From CAYJFX01 sp964370315 (GTDB taxonomy: Bacteria; Spirochaetota; Spirochaetia; Treponematales; Treponemataceae): 24,333 bases of DNA. The stretch lies in NCBI GenBank assembly GCA_964370315.1, contig CAYJIS010000028.1:1-24333 (forward strand). Reading direction: 5' to 3'. Under the pieces are notes generated by a model. The model saw only the letters and a program-made list of their open reading frames with translations, ran no database searches and had not been told where the DNA came from. Positions within the stretch are counted from its first letter, which is position 1. Each line of letters begins with the position of its first letter. Below are positions 6,868 to 15,004 of this stretch, piece after piece. The position numbers and the translations under genes were made by a program.

Positions 6868-8139
6868 TTATCTCCCGCTTTGTTGTACCACGGAGTCAGT
6901 TCTCCACCAGGATAATGCAACATCAGTGTCATATGCAATAAGTGCTGATATTATACCTGTATTTGATATTGAAAAATCTTGATAAATACCATCGGTTAAA
7001 TCAATATCAATTTTTCTTCTTACAACACTTTGCCCATCATCTTGAGCTATTAAAATGTCTAAGCCAGACTCTTCTGTAACAGAAAAAAACATTCCACCTG
7101 ATTCGGTTACACCTAAAAAGGCATATGGGTGTAAAAATACCTCTGAGTTATAACCTTGGGTAATATTTGTTTCATATGCAGGAATAGAAATAGGATTTCC
7201 AAAAGAACTCTCATTTACATTATACGGATGAACAAGTGTTTTATCAAAACCAATTGATGAAGCAACTAAAGTAGACTCATCAACTTTTTGCCCATAATAA
7301 TCAGTTTTTAAGTATAATATGGGTTCGTTTAATGATGGAATAATACTTTCTAAAGATATAAACATTTCTGTATCTAAATCTAATTCTTGTTTTGGTATCA
7401 TTGTTTCATTAAATGTAATTTTTGTAAGTAAAATGCCTGTATTAGAAAACCAAAAAATGGTATGCCCGTTTGTATCTAGACAGACGGCTATAAGTTCATT
7501 GTTAGAAGTAGTATGTAAAGATTGTATAAGGGGAAATGGTAATCCTCCCAATCCTTCTTGTGTTAAAAAGTCAACAAAGGTTCCGTCTGGTTCGAATCGT
7601 AGAATAACCTGTCTTAAAATTGAACCTGTTACTGGATCTGTTTCGTATCGTTCAACGGGTAAATAATCAGTTACATATAAGTTTTTATCATTATCAACAG
7701 CCATTTTCCCAATTCTGTTAAACGGATAACTTACTGCAATTTGTGTTGAATCACCCGTTTGTTCATCGAGAGCTGATAATACCTCATCATTGAGGGTATC
7801 AATAAAAGTTGGTATTGGGTTTCTTTCTGAATCGTATATTATTCCAATAAGGTCGCCATATGAAGTGAGTTGCATGATTTTTCCTGCTTCGCCGTTGGCA
7901 ATATAAAAGAAACCATCACGCATCATATGTCGGGTATTAATATCGGTTGCGTTATTTAAATCAAAGAGATTTACCTCGTTTTCATAATTCCCGTATGCAA
8001 GAGAAAATAAGTTGTTCTCTTCTAAGACACCTGGAGTAGTATTGTCTGTACAGGATGTAAAAGTAATTAAAGAGCTTACACCCAATCCAACAAAGATAAA
8101 AAATGACTTTTGTAATAATTTTTTTATGTTTTGTATCAT
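6868..8139 (-). CDS. Beta-propeller (NHL-like) lipoprotein
   Basis: This 423-residue protein starts MIQNIKKLLQKSFFIFVGLG and has a signal segment ending in FTSC (Cys30). The mature part contains repeats typical of NHL/beta-propeller folds, for example GKMAVDNDKNLYVTDYLP, then RQVILRFEPDGTFVDFLTQE, then SNNELIAVCLDTNGHTIFWF. Such propellers are binding platforms, often for envelope polymers or proteins; no catalytic residues stand out. The frame is open 58 codons further upstream into secA, but the ATG at 8139 is chosen because the signal peptide begins there and the promoter at 8146-8174 ends six bases before it. It heads a four-gene operon running to 5539. The count of blades cannot be settled by eye. 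Confidence 0.7.
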   Translation of the reverse strand: MIQNIKKLLQKSFFIFVGLGVSSLITFTSCTDNTTPGVLEENNLFSLAYGNYENEVNLFDLNNATDINTRHMMRDGFFYIANGEAGKIMQLTSYGDLIGIIYDSERNPIPTFIDTLNDEVLSALDEQTGDSTQIAVSYPFNRIGKMAVDNDKNLYVTDYLPVERYETDPVTGSILRQVILRFEPDGTFVDFLTQEGLGGLPFPLIQSLHTTSNNELIAVCLDTNGHTIFWFSNTGILLTKITFNETMIPKQELDLDTEMFISLESIIPSLNEPILYLKTDYYGQKVDESTLVASSIGFDKTLVHPYNVNESSFGNPISIPAYETNITQGYNSEVFLHPYAFLGVTESGGMFFSVTEESGLDILIAQDDGQSVVRRKIDIDLTDGIYQDFSISNTGIISALIAYDTDVALSWWRTDSVVQQSGR

Positions 8140-8145
8140 ATTTAT

Positions 8146-8174
8146 AGCATAAAGTGCTTGCCAAAATATGTCAA
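8146..8174 (-). promoter_or_regulatory. Promoter of the envelope operon, predicted leaderless
   Basis: A perfect TTGACA (8174-8169), 17 nt, TATGCT (8151-8146), then six bases and the ATG at 8139. No ribosome binding site precedes the start. It overlaps the divergent secA promoter. Confidence 0.65.
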
Positions 8175-8187
8175 TACACTGTACACT
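8158..8187 (+). promoter_or_regulatory. secA promoter, predicted leaderless
   Basis: TTGCCA (8158-8163), 18 nt, TACACT (8182-8187), then seven bases and the ATG at 8195. No Shine-Dalgarno is visible. The -35 lies within the spacer of the divergent envelope promoter, so the two polymerases cannot both occupy the region. Confidence 0.5.
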
Positions 8188-8194
8188 AATATGC

Positions 8195-10927
8195 ATGATA
8201 GACTCTATTTTAAAATTCTTTTTTGGCTCAAAAAATGACAGAGATATTAAAGCTCTACGAATTATTGTCGAAAAAGTTAACGCAAAAGAATCATGGGCAA
8301 CTTCATTGTCCAAAGAGGATTTTCCTTTACAAACAAAAGCATTAAAGGAAGAACTTAAAAACGGTAAAAAACTTGATGATATTTTGCCCGAAGCCTTTGC
8401 CCTTGCTCGAGAAGCGGCAAAAAGAGTTTTGGGAGAGAGAGCTTATGATGTACAAGTTATGGGATCGATTGTACTTCATCAAGGATGCATTGTAGAAATG
8501 AAAACGGGTGAAGGTAAAACCCTCATGAGTGTTGCAGCTGCTTATTTAAATAGTCTTACTGGGCTCGGTGTGCATGTTGTTACAGTAAATGATTATCTTG
8601 CTCAGCGTGATGCCGACTGGATGAGACCTGTATTTAGCTATCTTGGTGTGAGTGTAGGTTCTATCGTTTCTGGGATGGATAATACAACAAAAAAAGAAGC
8701 ATATAATTGTGATATTACTTACGGAACAAATAACGAACTTGGATTTGATTATCTTCGCGATAACATGCAAATTTCTCTAGAAAACAAAGTACAAAGAGGC
8801 TTTTCTTTTGGTATTGTTGACGAAATTGACTCAATACTTATTGATGAAGCGAGAACACCACTTATTATATCAGGTCAAGGTGAAGACGATACACATAAAT
8901 TTTATGAAGTAAATAAGTTTGTTGGACACTTTGAAGAAGTTCAAAAAAATCCAGTTACAGGTTTGTACCCAGATGAAAGTCAAGGCGAAGAAGTAATTGG
9001 AGATTATAAACTTGATGAAAAAAGTAAGCGTGTTTCATTTACCGATGAAGGTATGTTAAAGATAGAAAGCATTTTGTTAAAGAATAATCTAATAAGTGGA
9101 AGCGTCTTTGATTCACAAAACTTTGAGTACGTACATTATTTTACACAAGCGCTCAGCGCACATAAACTATATAAAAATGACGTTGAATATGTTGTAAGAG
9201 ATGGAAAAGTGCAAATCGTTGATCAGTTTACTGGTCGTATACTTTCTGGAAGACAATATAGTGCTGGCTTGCACCAAGCTATCGAGGCAAAAGAAAAAAT
9301 TAAAATTGCTCAAAAAACGAGAACAATTGCAACTGTTACATTTCAAAACTATTTTAGAATGTACAAAAAATTATCAGGAATGACAGGAACTGCAGATACA
9401 GAAGCTGTTGAGTTTAATAAAATTTATAACTTAGATGTAGTTGTTATTCCAACAAACAAGCCTGTAGCTCGAATTGATGATAATGATGAAGTATATTTAA
9501 GCGAAATGGAAAAATGGCATGCGATTTGTGATGAGATAAAAGAAGTGCATACTAAAGGTCAGCCAGTTTTGGTTGGTACCGTTTCAATTGAAAAATCTGA
9601 AGTATTGAGCGCTCTTTTAACAAAGAGGGGAGTACGACACGAAGTTCTAAACGCAAAAAACCATGCACGCGAAGCTCTTATTATTGCAGAAGCTGGGAGT
9701 AAAGGAGCTGTAACTATTGCTACAAATATGGCAGGCCGTGGTACAGACATTAAACTTGGTGGCAATCCAGAGTTTCGAGCAATGAAAAAAATTGGAACAG
9801 AAGCAAACGAAGAACAAATTAAAATTGCTGTAGAAAAAGAAAAAGAGTTATGGAAAAAAGACTATGAAGAAGTAAAAGAACTTGGTGGTCTATATGTAAT
9901 TGGTACAGAACGGCATGAAAGCCGTCGTGTTGATAACCAGCTTAGAGGACGCTCTGGTAGACAGGGGGATCCTGGTAGAAGTAAGTTTTACATCTCTATG
10001 GATGACTCTCTTATGCGACTCTTTGGTGGCGAGAGAATGAAGTCTTTGATGAGCAGAATAGGAATGGAAGATGGAGAGCCTATTTATCATCCATGGTTAA
10101 CAAAAAGTATCGAAAAAGCACAAACAAAAGTAGAAACGAGAAACTTTGAAATAAGAAAGAATCTTCTTGACTATGATAATGTTTTAAATGAGCAACGGAA
10201 CTTTGTATACACACAAAGAGATGCTATTCTTTCTGATGATAATCTTGTAGCAAGAATAATGACAACCACTAATGAGATACTAGAAGATGTAACGAGTGAC
10301 TTTTCTCGCAATTACAAGCAGAATAAAGAAGCAGCCTTTTTTGATTTAGCAGAATCGGTAAAGCAAAGTTTTGGGTACACTTTATCAAAAACAGATTTTG
10401 ATGCAAATAATGCTCTAACATCAATTGAAACCTTGCTTAAAAAACATGTTGAAGAAAAAGAAGCTATTGCAGGTAAAGAATACATAAATATGTTTATTCG
10501 ATACCATTATGTTCAATTGATTGATAATAAGTGGCTTGACCACCTAGAATCACTAGAAGCACTGCGCGAAGCTGTTAGTTTACGTTCCTATGGTTCAAAA
10601 AATCCTTTAACAGAATATAAACTAGACGGGTTTAACATTTTCTATGATATGCTTGATTCAATTCGAAATGGTATTGTTGAAGTTGTGTTTAAGGTACGAT
10701 TTAAGAACTCACAAGGTGAAGACTTGCATGCACGAGGACGCACTATTAATATGAATGCACAACATAAAAGCGTTGAATCTTTTGAGGCAGAAAGGGGAGC
10801 TTCTCCAATGGCATCAAAACGACAAGCAGAAAATATTACGATTGTCCGAAATGTTCCTAAAGTTGGTAGAAACGAACCGTGTCCGTGTGGAAGTGGAAAA
10901 AAATACAAACAATGCTGTGGTAAGTAA
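8195..10927 (+). CDS. secA: Protein translocase subunit SecA
   Basis: SecA is the ATPase motor that pushes preproteins through SecYEG. The 910-residue length is normal. Motifs in order: Walker A MKTGEGKTL (Lys near 108), YGTNNELGFDYLRDNM, Walker B region VDEIDSILIDEARTPLIISG, the preprotein cross-linking domain, MTGTADTEA, the second ATPase half with TNMAGRGTDIKLGG and GTERHESRRVDNQLRGRSGR, then the helical scaffold and wing. The tail ends CPCGSGKKYKQCCGK, the zinc-binding, SecB/phospholipid-contacting C terminus. The ATG at 8195 is favoured because MIDSILKFFFGSKNDRDIK matches the usual SecA start and the promoter ends seven bases before it; the in-frame ATG at 8168 would lie inside the promoter spacer. 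Confidence 0.96.
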   Translation: MIDSILKFFFGSKNDRDIKALRIIVEKVNAKESWATSLSKEDFPLQTKALKEELKNGKKLDDILPEAFALAREAAKRVLGERAYDVQVMGSIVLHQGCIVEMKTGEGKTLMSVAAAYLNSLTGLGVHVVTVNDYLAQRDADWMRPVFSYLGVSVGSIVSGMDNTTKKEAYNCDITYGTNNELGFDYLRDNMQISLENKVQRGFSFGIVDEIDSILIDEARTPLIISGQGEDDTHKFYEVNKFVGHFEEVQKNPVTGLYPDESQGEEVIGDYKLDEKSKRVSFTDEGMLKIESILLKNNLISGSVFDSQNFEYVHYFTQALSAHKLYKNDVEYVVRDGKVQIVDQFTGRILSGRQYSAGLHQAIEAKEKIKIAQKTRTIATVTFQNYFRMYKKLSGMTGTADTEAVEFNKIYNLDVVVIPTNKPVARIDDNDEVYLSEMEKWHAICDEIKEVHTKGQPVLVGTVSIEKSEVLSALLTKRGVRHEVLNAKNHAREALIIAEAGSKGAVTIATNMAGRGTDIKLGGNPEFRAMKKIGTEANEEQIKIAVEKEKELWKKDYEEVKELGGLYVIGTERHESRRVDNQLRGRSGRQGDPGRSKFYISMDDSLMRLFGGERMKSLMSRIGMEDGEPIYHPWLTKSIEKAQTKVETRNFEIRKNLLDYDNVLNEQRNFVYTQRDAILSDDNLVARIMTTTNEILEDVTSDFSRNYKQNKEAAFFDLAESVKQSFGYTLSKTDFDANNALTSIETLLKKHVEEKEAIAGKEYINMFIRYHYVQLIDNKWLDHLESLEALREAVSLRSYGSKNPLTEYKLDGFNIFYDMLDSIRNGIVEVVFKVRFKNSQGEDLHARGRTINMNAQHKSVESFEAERGASPMASKRQAENITIVRNVPKVGRNEPCPCGSGKKYKQCCGK

Positions 10928-10951
10928 GCGTATTGTTTAAGTATGTAGTTT

Positions 10952-10986
10952 AAAAAAAAGTCCGTTTACAAAAACGGACTTTTTTT
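10952..10986. terminator. Bidirectional terminator between secA and glgC
   Basis: A-run plus GTCCGTTT pairs with AAACGGAC plus T-run around a short loop (stem arms about 10952-10967 and 10972-10986). Both strands end in a T-run, so it can stop secA and the convergent glgC. Confidence 0.9.
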
Positions 10987-11000
10987 ATTGGTGGGCACTA

Positions 11001-12272
11001 TTATATAATAGTTCCATCATGAATAATGGCATTTTTGGTAATTACAATGAGTCCGTCTTTTACAAAAAACATACCATGATCTCCTTCAGGAGGTAGTTCT
11101 CCATAACCTATAGAGCAATCTTTACCAATTCGTGCGTTTTTATCAATTATTGTATTACGAATTTTTGTTTGACTACCTATACCAATATTTGGAATATTGT
11201 TATTTGCATTTTCAATCTTTTGTTCATCAGTTTCATAAAAGTCTGCACCCATACATATTACATTCTCTAGTTCTGATTCTAATTCTAATATACTTCGGAT
11301 TCCAATAACACAGTTTCTAAGCGATGAAACATTAATAATACATCCCTCACATGTAATTGTATTAAACATCAAAGCATGATTAATTTTTGATGGGGGAAGG
11401 TTTCGTGGCTTAGTGTATATTGGCACTAATGCATCATAGAAATTAAAGCGCGGTGAATATGTTGTTAATTCAATGGTAGAGTCATAAAAACTTCTTAGAG
11501 TACCAATGTCTTCCCAGTATCCATCATAAATGTATGAAAAAACTTTGTATTTTTTAATTGCCATTGGAATAATAGTTTTACCAAAGTCTTCAAAGTCATT
11601 ATCTAGGGCTTCTTCTAAAACAGCTGCATCAAATATATAAATACCCATTGATGCTAGATAGTCTTTTCCCTCTGTAGCCCCTGGAGTTCTCGACTCATCT
11701 GGGATAATCCAATCTGATATATCTAGATCTTGAGAAGGTTTTTCCATAAATGCGGTAATATTTAGATTTTTATTAACTTTCATAATTCCAAACTCAGTTG
11801 CATCTTTTCGTGTAACTGCAGTTGTAGCAATAGAAATTTCAGCACCTGACTTAATGTGGCTTTCTAAAAATTCATTTAAATCCATTTGGTACAATTGGTC
11901 ACCAGATAGAATTATATAATGAGTTGGCTTTTGCGTTTTAAAGTGTAAAAAGTTTTTTCTTACAGCATCTGCTGTACCTTCGTACCAACCAGAATGCTCT
12001 AGTGTTTGTTCTGCTGCCAAAATTTCTACAAATCCTTGCGAAAATCTGTCAAATGTATACGACTTCGCAATATGCATATGAAGTGAAGCAGAGTTAAACT
12101 GGGTTAAAATATATATTTTATTAAAACCCGAATTAATACAATTCGAAATAGGAATATCGACAATACGATGTTTTCCTCCAAAAGGAACTGCGGGTTTTGA
12201 ACGCTCCCGTGTTAACGGATATAGGCGTGTTCCCTTACCACCACCTAAAACAATTGATAAGACCTTCCTCAT
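11001..12272 (-). CDS. glgC: Glucose-1-phosphate adenylyltransferase (ADP-glucose pyrophosphorylase)
   Basis: GlgC makes ADP-glucose from glucose-1-phosphate and ATP, the committed step of bacterial glycogen synthesis. The 423-residue protein opens with the nucleotidyltransferase motif GGGKGTRLYPLTRERSKPAV at about 10-29, followed by RIVDIPISNCINSGFNKIYI. GTADAVRKN and SGDQLYQMDLNEFL lie further on, and YWEDIGTLRSFYDS leads into a C-terminal left-handed beta-helix (IGKDCSIGYGELPPEGDH). The ATG at 12272 has AGGAGAGG just upstream; an earlier in-frame ATG at 12332 lies in the promoter. No other glycogen genes are in the window. Glycogen storage would suit a sugar-using organism. Confidence 0.93.
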   Translation of the reverse strand: MRKVLSIVLGGGKGTRLYPLTRERSKPAVPFGGKHRIVDIPISNCINSGFNKIYILTQFNSASLHMHIAKSYTFDRFSQGFVEILAAEQTLEHSGWYEGTADAVRKNFLHFKTQKPTHYIILSGDQLYQMDLNEFLESHIKSGAEISIATTAVTRKDATEFGIMKVNKNLNITAFMEKPSQDLDISDWIIPDESRTPGATEGKDYLASMGIYIFDAAVLEEALDNDFEDFGKTIIPMAIKKYKVFSYIYDGYWEDIGTLRSFYDSTIELTTYSPRFNFYDALVPIYTKPRNLPPSKINHALMFNTITCEGCIINVSSLRNCVIGIRSILELESELENVICMGADFYETDEQKIENANNNIPNIGIGSQTKIRNTIIDKNARIGKDCSIGYGELPPEGDHGMFFVKDGLIVITKNAIIHDGTII

Positions 12273-12303
12273 ATTATCCTCTCCTATAAAAATCCTCACG
12301 TAT

Positions 12304-12332
12304 ATTGTACACCATGTTTTGAAATAACGCAA
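12304..12332 (-). promoter_or_regulatory. glgC promoter
   Basis: On the minus strand TTGCGT (12332-12327), 17 nt, TACAAT (12309-12304). The predicted leader is about 25 nt and carries a normal AGGAGAGG ribosome binding site. Confidence 0.55.
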
Positions 12333-12457
12333 ACATTATTTTCATATATTATAAAAATAATTGCTGTGTTCATTTTTTTACTACATAGTTCAAAAAATAT
12401 ACGTCATATACTAGCGACCGTACTATTTTTATTCATAGTAAAACGAGTATTTTGTTC

Positions 12458-12484
12458 TAAACCCATTTTTTTATATGCCGATAT
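12458..12484 (+). promoter_or_regulatory. Sigma-28 (FliA-type) promoter of flgF
   Basis: TAAA (12458-12461), exactly 15 nt, then GCCGATAT (12477-12484). The family consensus is TAAA-N15-GCCGATAA, so 11 of 12 positions match. It ends 40 bases before the flgF start and points towards it. Confidence 0.75.
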
Positions 12485-12524
12485 TAAAATATAGAAAAAT
12501 ACTTCGGTGGGAGTAGGGGGAAAT

Positions 12525-13322
12525 ATGATTAGAGGTTGGTATATTGGATCAAGTGGTATGAATGCACAGCAAAATAGACTTGATGCAATTTCTAATAATT
12601 TGGCAAACGTAGATACTACTGGGTATAAAAGAGATACCGCGGTCAGTAAAAACTTTCCAGAATTATTAATTAGAAGAATGGGCGCAGATGGCGTGTATAA
12701 AACACCAATAGGGTCTGCAGATGCAGCTCCTATCATCGGTAAGCTGGGGCTTGGTGTAGAAACAAACGAACTATACACTGATTTTTCACAAGGTTCATAT
12801 AAAGAAACTTCAAGTAGGACTGACCTTGCGCTATCCTCAGAAGGTTTTTTTGCTGTACAAACACCACAAGGCGAACGCTACACGAGAAACGGTAACTTTA
12901 TGGTTGGCAAAGAAGGCCTCTTGGTTACAAAAGAAGGCTATCCAGTTCTAGGTGAAAATGGACCAATTCAAGTTGGACAAACTGAATATATCGTAAATGA
13001 AGATGGTATGGTGTATTTTCAAGAAACAATGCAAGAAGTTGATAGAATTAAAATAGTACACTTTGATAATGAGCGCTACTTAAAAAAATTAGGATCATCC
13101 CTATATGGTGAAACAGATGTGTCAGGTCCCGCTTATATACTTGAGGGAGAAGGGCGTCCTCTAACTATGCAAGGATACGTAGAAACATCAAATGTAAATG
13201 TAGTTAATGAAATGATTCAAATGATAGAAGTAAACAGAGCTTATGAAGCAAATCAAAAAACTATAACAACACAAGAAGACTATATGACTACGCTATGGAC
13301 TACTGTAGCCCGAGTAAGATAG
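12525..13322 (+). CDS. flgF: Flagellar basal-body rod protein FlgF
   Basis: The 265-residue protein has the rod/hook N-terminal signature (GSSGMNAQQNRLDAISNNLA, then NVDTTGYKRD) and the matching C-terminal helix (VETSNVNVVNEMIQMIEVNR, then AYEANQKTITTQED). Together these form the coiled core of the flagellar rod in the periplasm, after export by the flagellar type III apparatus; there is no Sec signal. FlgF and FlgG are close relatives. FlgF is called because flgG is clearly the second gene, at 16507, but a FlgG-like or FlhO-like name is possible. The start at 12525 has AGGGGG five bases upstream. A sigma-28 promoter lies at 12458-12484. Confidence 0.82.
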   Translation: MIRGWYIGSSGMNAQQNRLDAISNNLANVDTTGYKRDTAVSKNFPELLIRRMGADGVYKTPIGSADAAPIIGKLGLGVETNELYTDFSQGSYKETSSRTDLALSSEGFFAVQTPQGERYTRNGNFMVGKEGLLVTKEGYPVLGENGPIQVGQTEYIVNEDGMVYFQETMQEVDRIKIVHFDNERYLKKLGSSLYGETDVSGPAYILEGEGRPLTMQGYVETSNVNVVNEMIQMIEVNRAYEANQKTITTQEDYMTTLWTTVARVR

Positions 13323-13341
13323 AAGAAAAGTAAATCGAACA

Positions 13342-13383
13342 TAGCATGAATTGGTTGGTGTGCATATCAATCAATTCATGCTA
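13342..13383. terminator. Hairpin after flgF, possible terminator
   Basis: TAGCATGAATTGGTTG (13342-13357) pairs with CAATCAATTCATGCTA (13368-13383): 15 Watson-Crick pairs and one G-T wobble with a 10-nt loop. No T-run follows directly, so it may stabilise the mRNA end or work with Rho. The rest of 13384-13517 is AT-rich and shows nothing clear. Confidence 0.5.
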
Positions 13384-13517
13384 CATATCAAAAAAAACAA
13401 TTTTTCATTAAAAATTCCTATTTTTCACATCCTATATTAAAAAAACAATGAGTTTATACGTGCAATATGTTAGATTTTTGCTTGTATTATGTAGTTATTA
13501 AATTGAATTAAAAATCC

Positions 13518-13546
13518 TTGTTTTTTAAGCGAATTGATGGTATAAT
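13518..13546 (+). promoter_or_regulatory. Promoter of the gltS-like transporter
   Basis: TTGTTT (13518-13523), 17 nt, and a perfect TATAAT (13541-13546). The ATG at 13580 lies 33 bases further on. Confidence 0.6.
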
Positions 13547-13579
13547 GGTAAAATCAATTAAAAATGAGAGTGTATTATT

Positions 13580-15004
13580 ATGATAAGTTTTAATTTGTGG
13601 GATACCCAAACATGGAGTTTCGTCATTACCGTAAGTATATTATACGGTGGTTTATTGCTTGCAAATGCAATTCGAATAAACGTACGTTGTATAAGAAAAA
13701 CGCTTATTCCAAGTCCAGTTTTAGCAGGTTTTCTTGTATTAGCAATTAATAGCATTTGGAAGTCAATTTTTGACACATCTCTATTATCCATTTCGTCGCT
13801 TGAGGCATTAACGTATCACTGTTTAGGTCTTGGCTTTGTTGCCGTCACTCTAAAGACAGTAAAAAAAGCAGCTAGCAAAAAGATACAAAAAGATTATTTT
13901 GAAACTGGCTTAATGTCCGTTTCATCTTACCTTATACAAGGAATCATAGGTATTAGTATAACGATTGCACTATCCTATGTATTTGTTAATGTGTTTCCTG
14001 CAAGTGGATTAATTTTGCCAATGGGATTCGGACAAGGTCCTGGGCAAGCTTTTACCTGGGGCAAAAATTATGAGAATCTTTGGGATTTTAAAAACGGTGG
14101 TAGTTTTGGTTTAACTATTGCGGCACTTGGTTTTATTTCGGCATCAATTGGTGGAATAATCTATTTACGAGGTATGCAAAAAAGAGGAAAAATATCTTTA
14201 GATGCCGTTGGTAATGATGCAGAAGCACTCTTAAAAGAAGGGCAACTAGGCCAAAACGAAATTCCCGACTCAGATTCTCTAGATAAATTAAGCATACAAG
14301 TTGGACTTGTATTTTTAGGGTATTTTATAACGTATTTAATTATGCAAGGGTTTTACAAAATATTTTTATTGTCAGGTAATTCCTTTTTGTTGAACACGGT
14401 GAATCCACTGGTATGGGGATTTAGTTTTTTAATTGGGACCGTTATTGCCGTGTTAATGAAAAATACATTAAAAAAATTACATGAGAAAAAAATAATTAAC
14501 AGAGTGTACACAAGTAACTATCTATTGAGTCGTGTTTCTGGATTGTTTTTTGACCTAATGGTAGTTGCAAGTATCACTGCAATTGATTTGACTGCCTTCA
14601 AAACAACAGAATTTATTTTACCATTAATATTGATATCAGTGTTTGGATCAATAGCAACATATTGGCAAATTAAAATTGCCTGTAAAAAACTATTTCCAGA
14701 TTATTGCGATGAGCAGTTTTTGGCGATGTATGGTATGAGTACAGGAACGGCAAGTACGGCCATGGTTTTGCTTAGAGAAGTAGACCCGCAGTTAAAAACA
14801 CCTGCATCATACAATATTGTTTTTCAAGCATTGTATGCTATCTTTTTTGGCTTTCCAATGTTATTGCTTTTAGGCTTTGCGCCAAGAAGTATTACATGGT
14901 CGTGGATAACTTTGGCTGTATGTATTGTGCTGTTTATCTTTATGCAAATTTTGAGCTATAGAGAATTACTGTTTAAGAAAAAAGTACAAAAAAATGCACG
15001 CTAA
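13580..15004 (+). CDS. Sodium/glutamate symporter (GltS-like) family transporter
   Basis: The 474-residue protein is hydrophobic throughout, with about ten to twelve membrane helices. Two glycine-rich re-entrant loop regions are visible: ILPMGFGQGPGQAFTWG at about residue 149-165 and YGMSTGTASTAMVLLREVD at about residue 390-408. This pair of pseudo-symmetric loops is the hallmark of the GltS/ESS superfamily of sodium-coupled transporters. A hydrophilic linker (SLDAVGNDAEALLKEGQLGQ and onward) separates the halves. Glutamate is the best studied substrate, but this branch differs enough that the substrate should be left open. It has its own promoter at 13518-13546 and overlaps the acyltransferase gene by 11 bases. 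It interrupts the usual flgF-flgG neighbourhood. Confidence 0.72.
   Translation: MISFNLWDTQTWSFVITVSILYGGLLLANAIRINVRCIRKTLIPSPVLAGFLVLAINSIWKSIFDTSLLSISSLEALTYHCLGLGFVAVTLKTVKKAASKKIQKDYFETGLMSVSSYLIQGIIGISITIALSYVFVNVFPASGLILPMGFGQGPGQAFTWGKNYENLWDFKNGGSFGLTIAALGFISASIGGIIYLRGMQKRGKISLDAVGNDAEALLKEGQLGQNEIPDSDSLDKLSIQVGLVFLGYFITYLIMQGFYKIFLLSGNSFLLNTVNPLVWGFSFLIGTVIAVLMKNTLKKLHEKKIINRVYTSNYLLSRVSGLFFDLMVVASITAIDLTAFKTTEFILPLILISVFGSIATYWQIKIACKKLFPDYCDEQFLAMYGMSTGTASTAMVLLREVDPQLKTPASYNIVFQALYAIFFGFPMLLLLGFAPRSITWSWITLAVCIVLFIFMQILSYRELLFKKKVQKNAR

Noticed and set aside
7585..7605. GGTTCGAATC, a tRNA T-loop-like sequence
   Set aside because: It encodes RFEPDG on the minus strand in the propeller gene; no acceptor stem, D-arm or anticodon arm surrounds it.
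8168..8194. Upstream in-frame start for SecA
   Set aside because: The extra nine residues are unlike SecA N termini and the codon lies in the spacer of the predicted promoter.
12404..12778. Minus-strand open frame of 124 codons over the flgF start
   Set aside because: It is the opposite strand of flgF and its promoter, lacks a ribosome binding site and has no recognisable domain.
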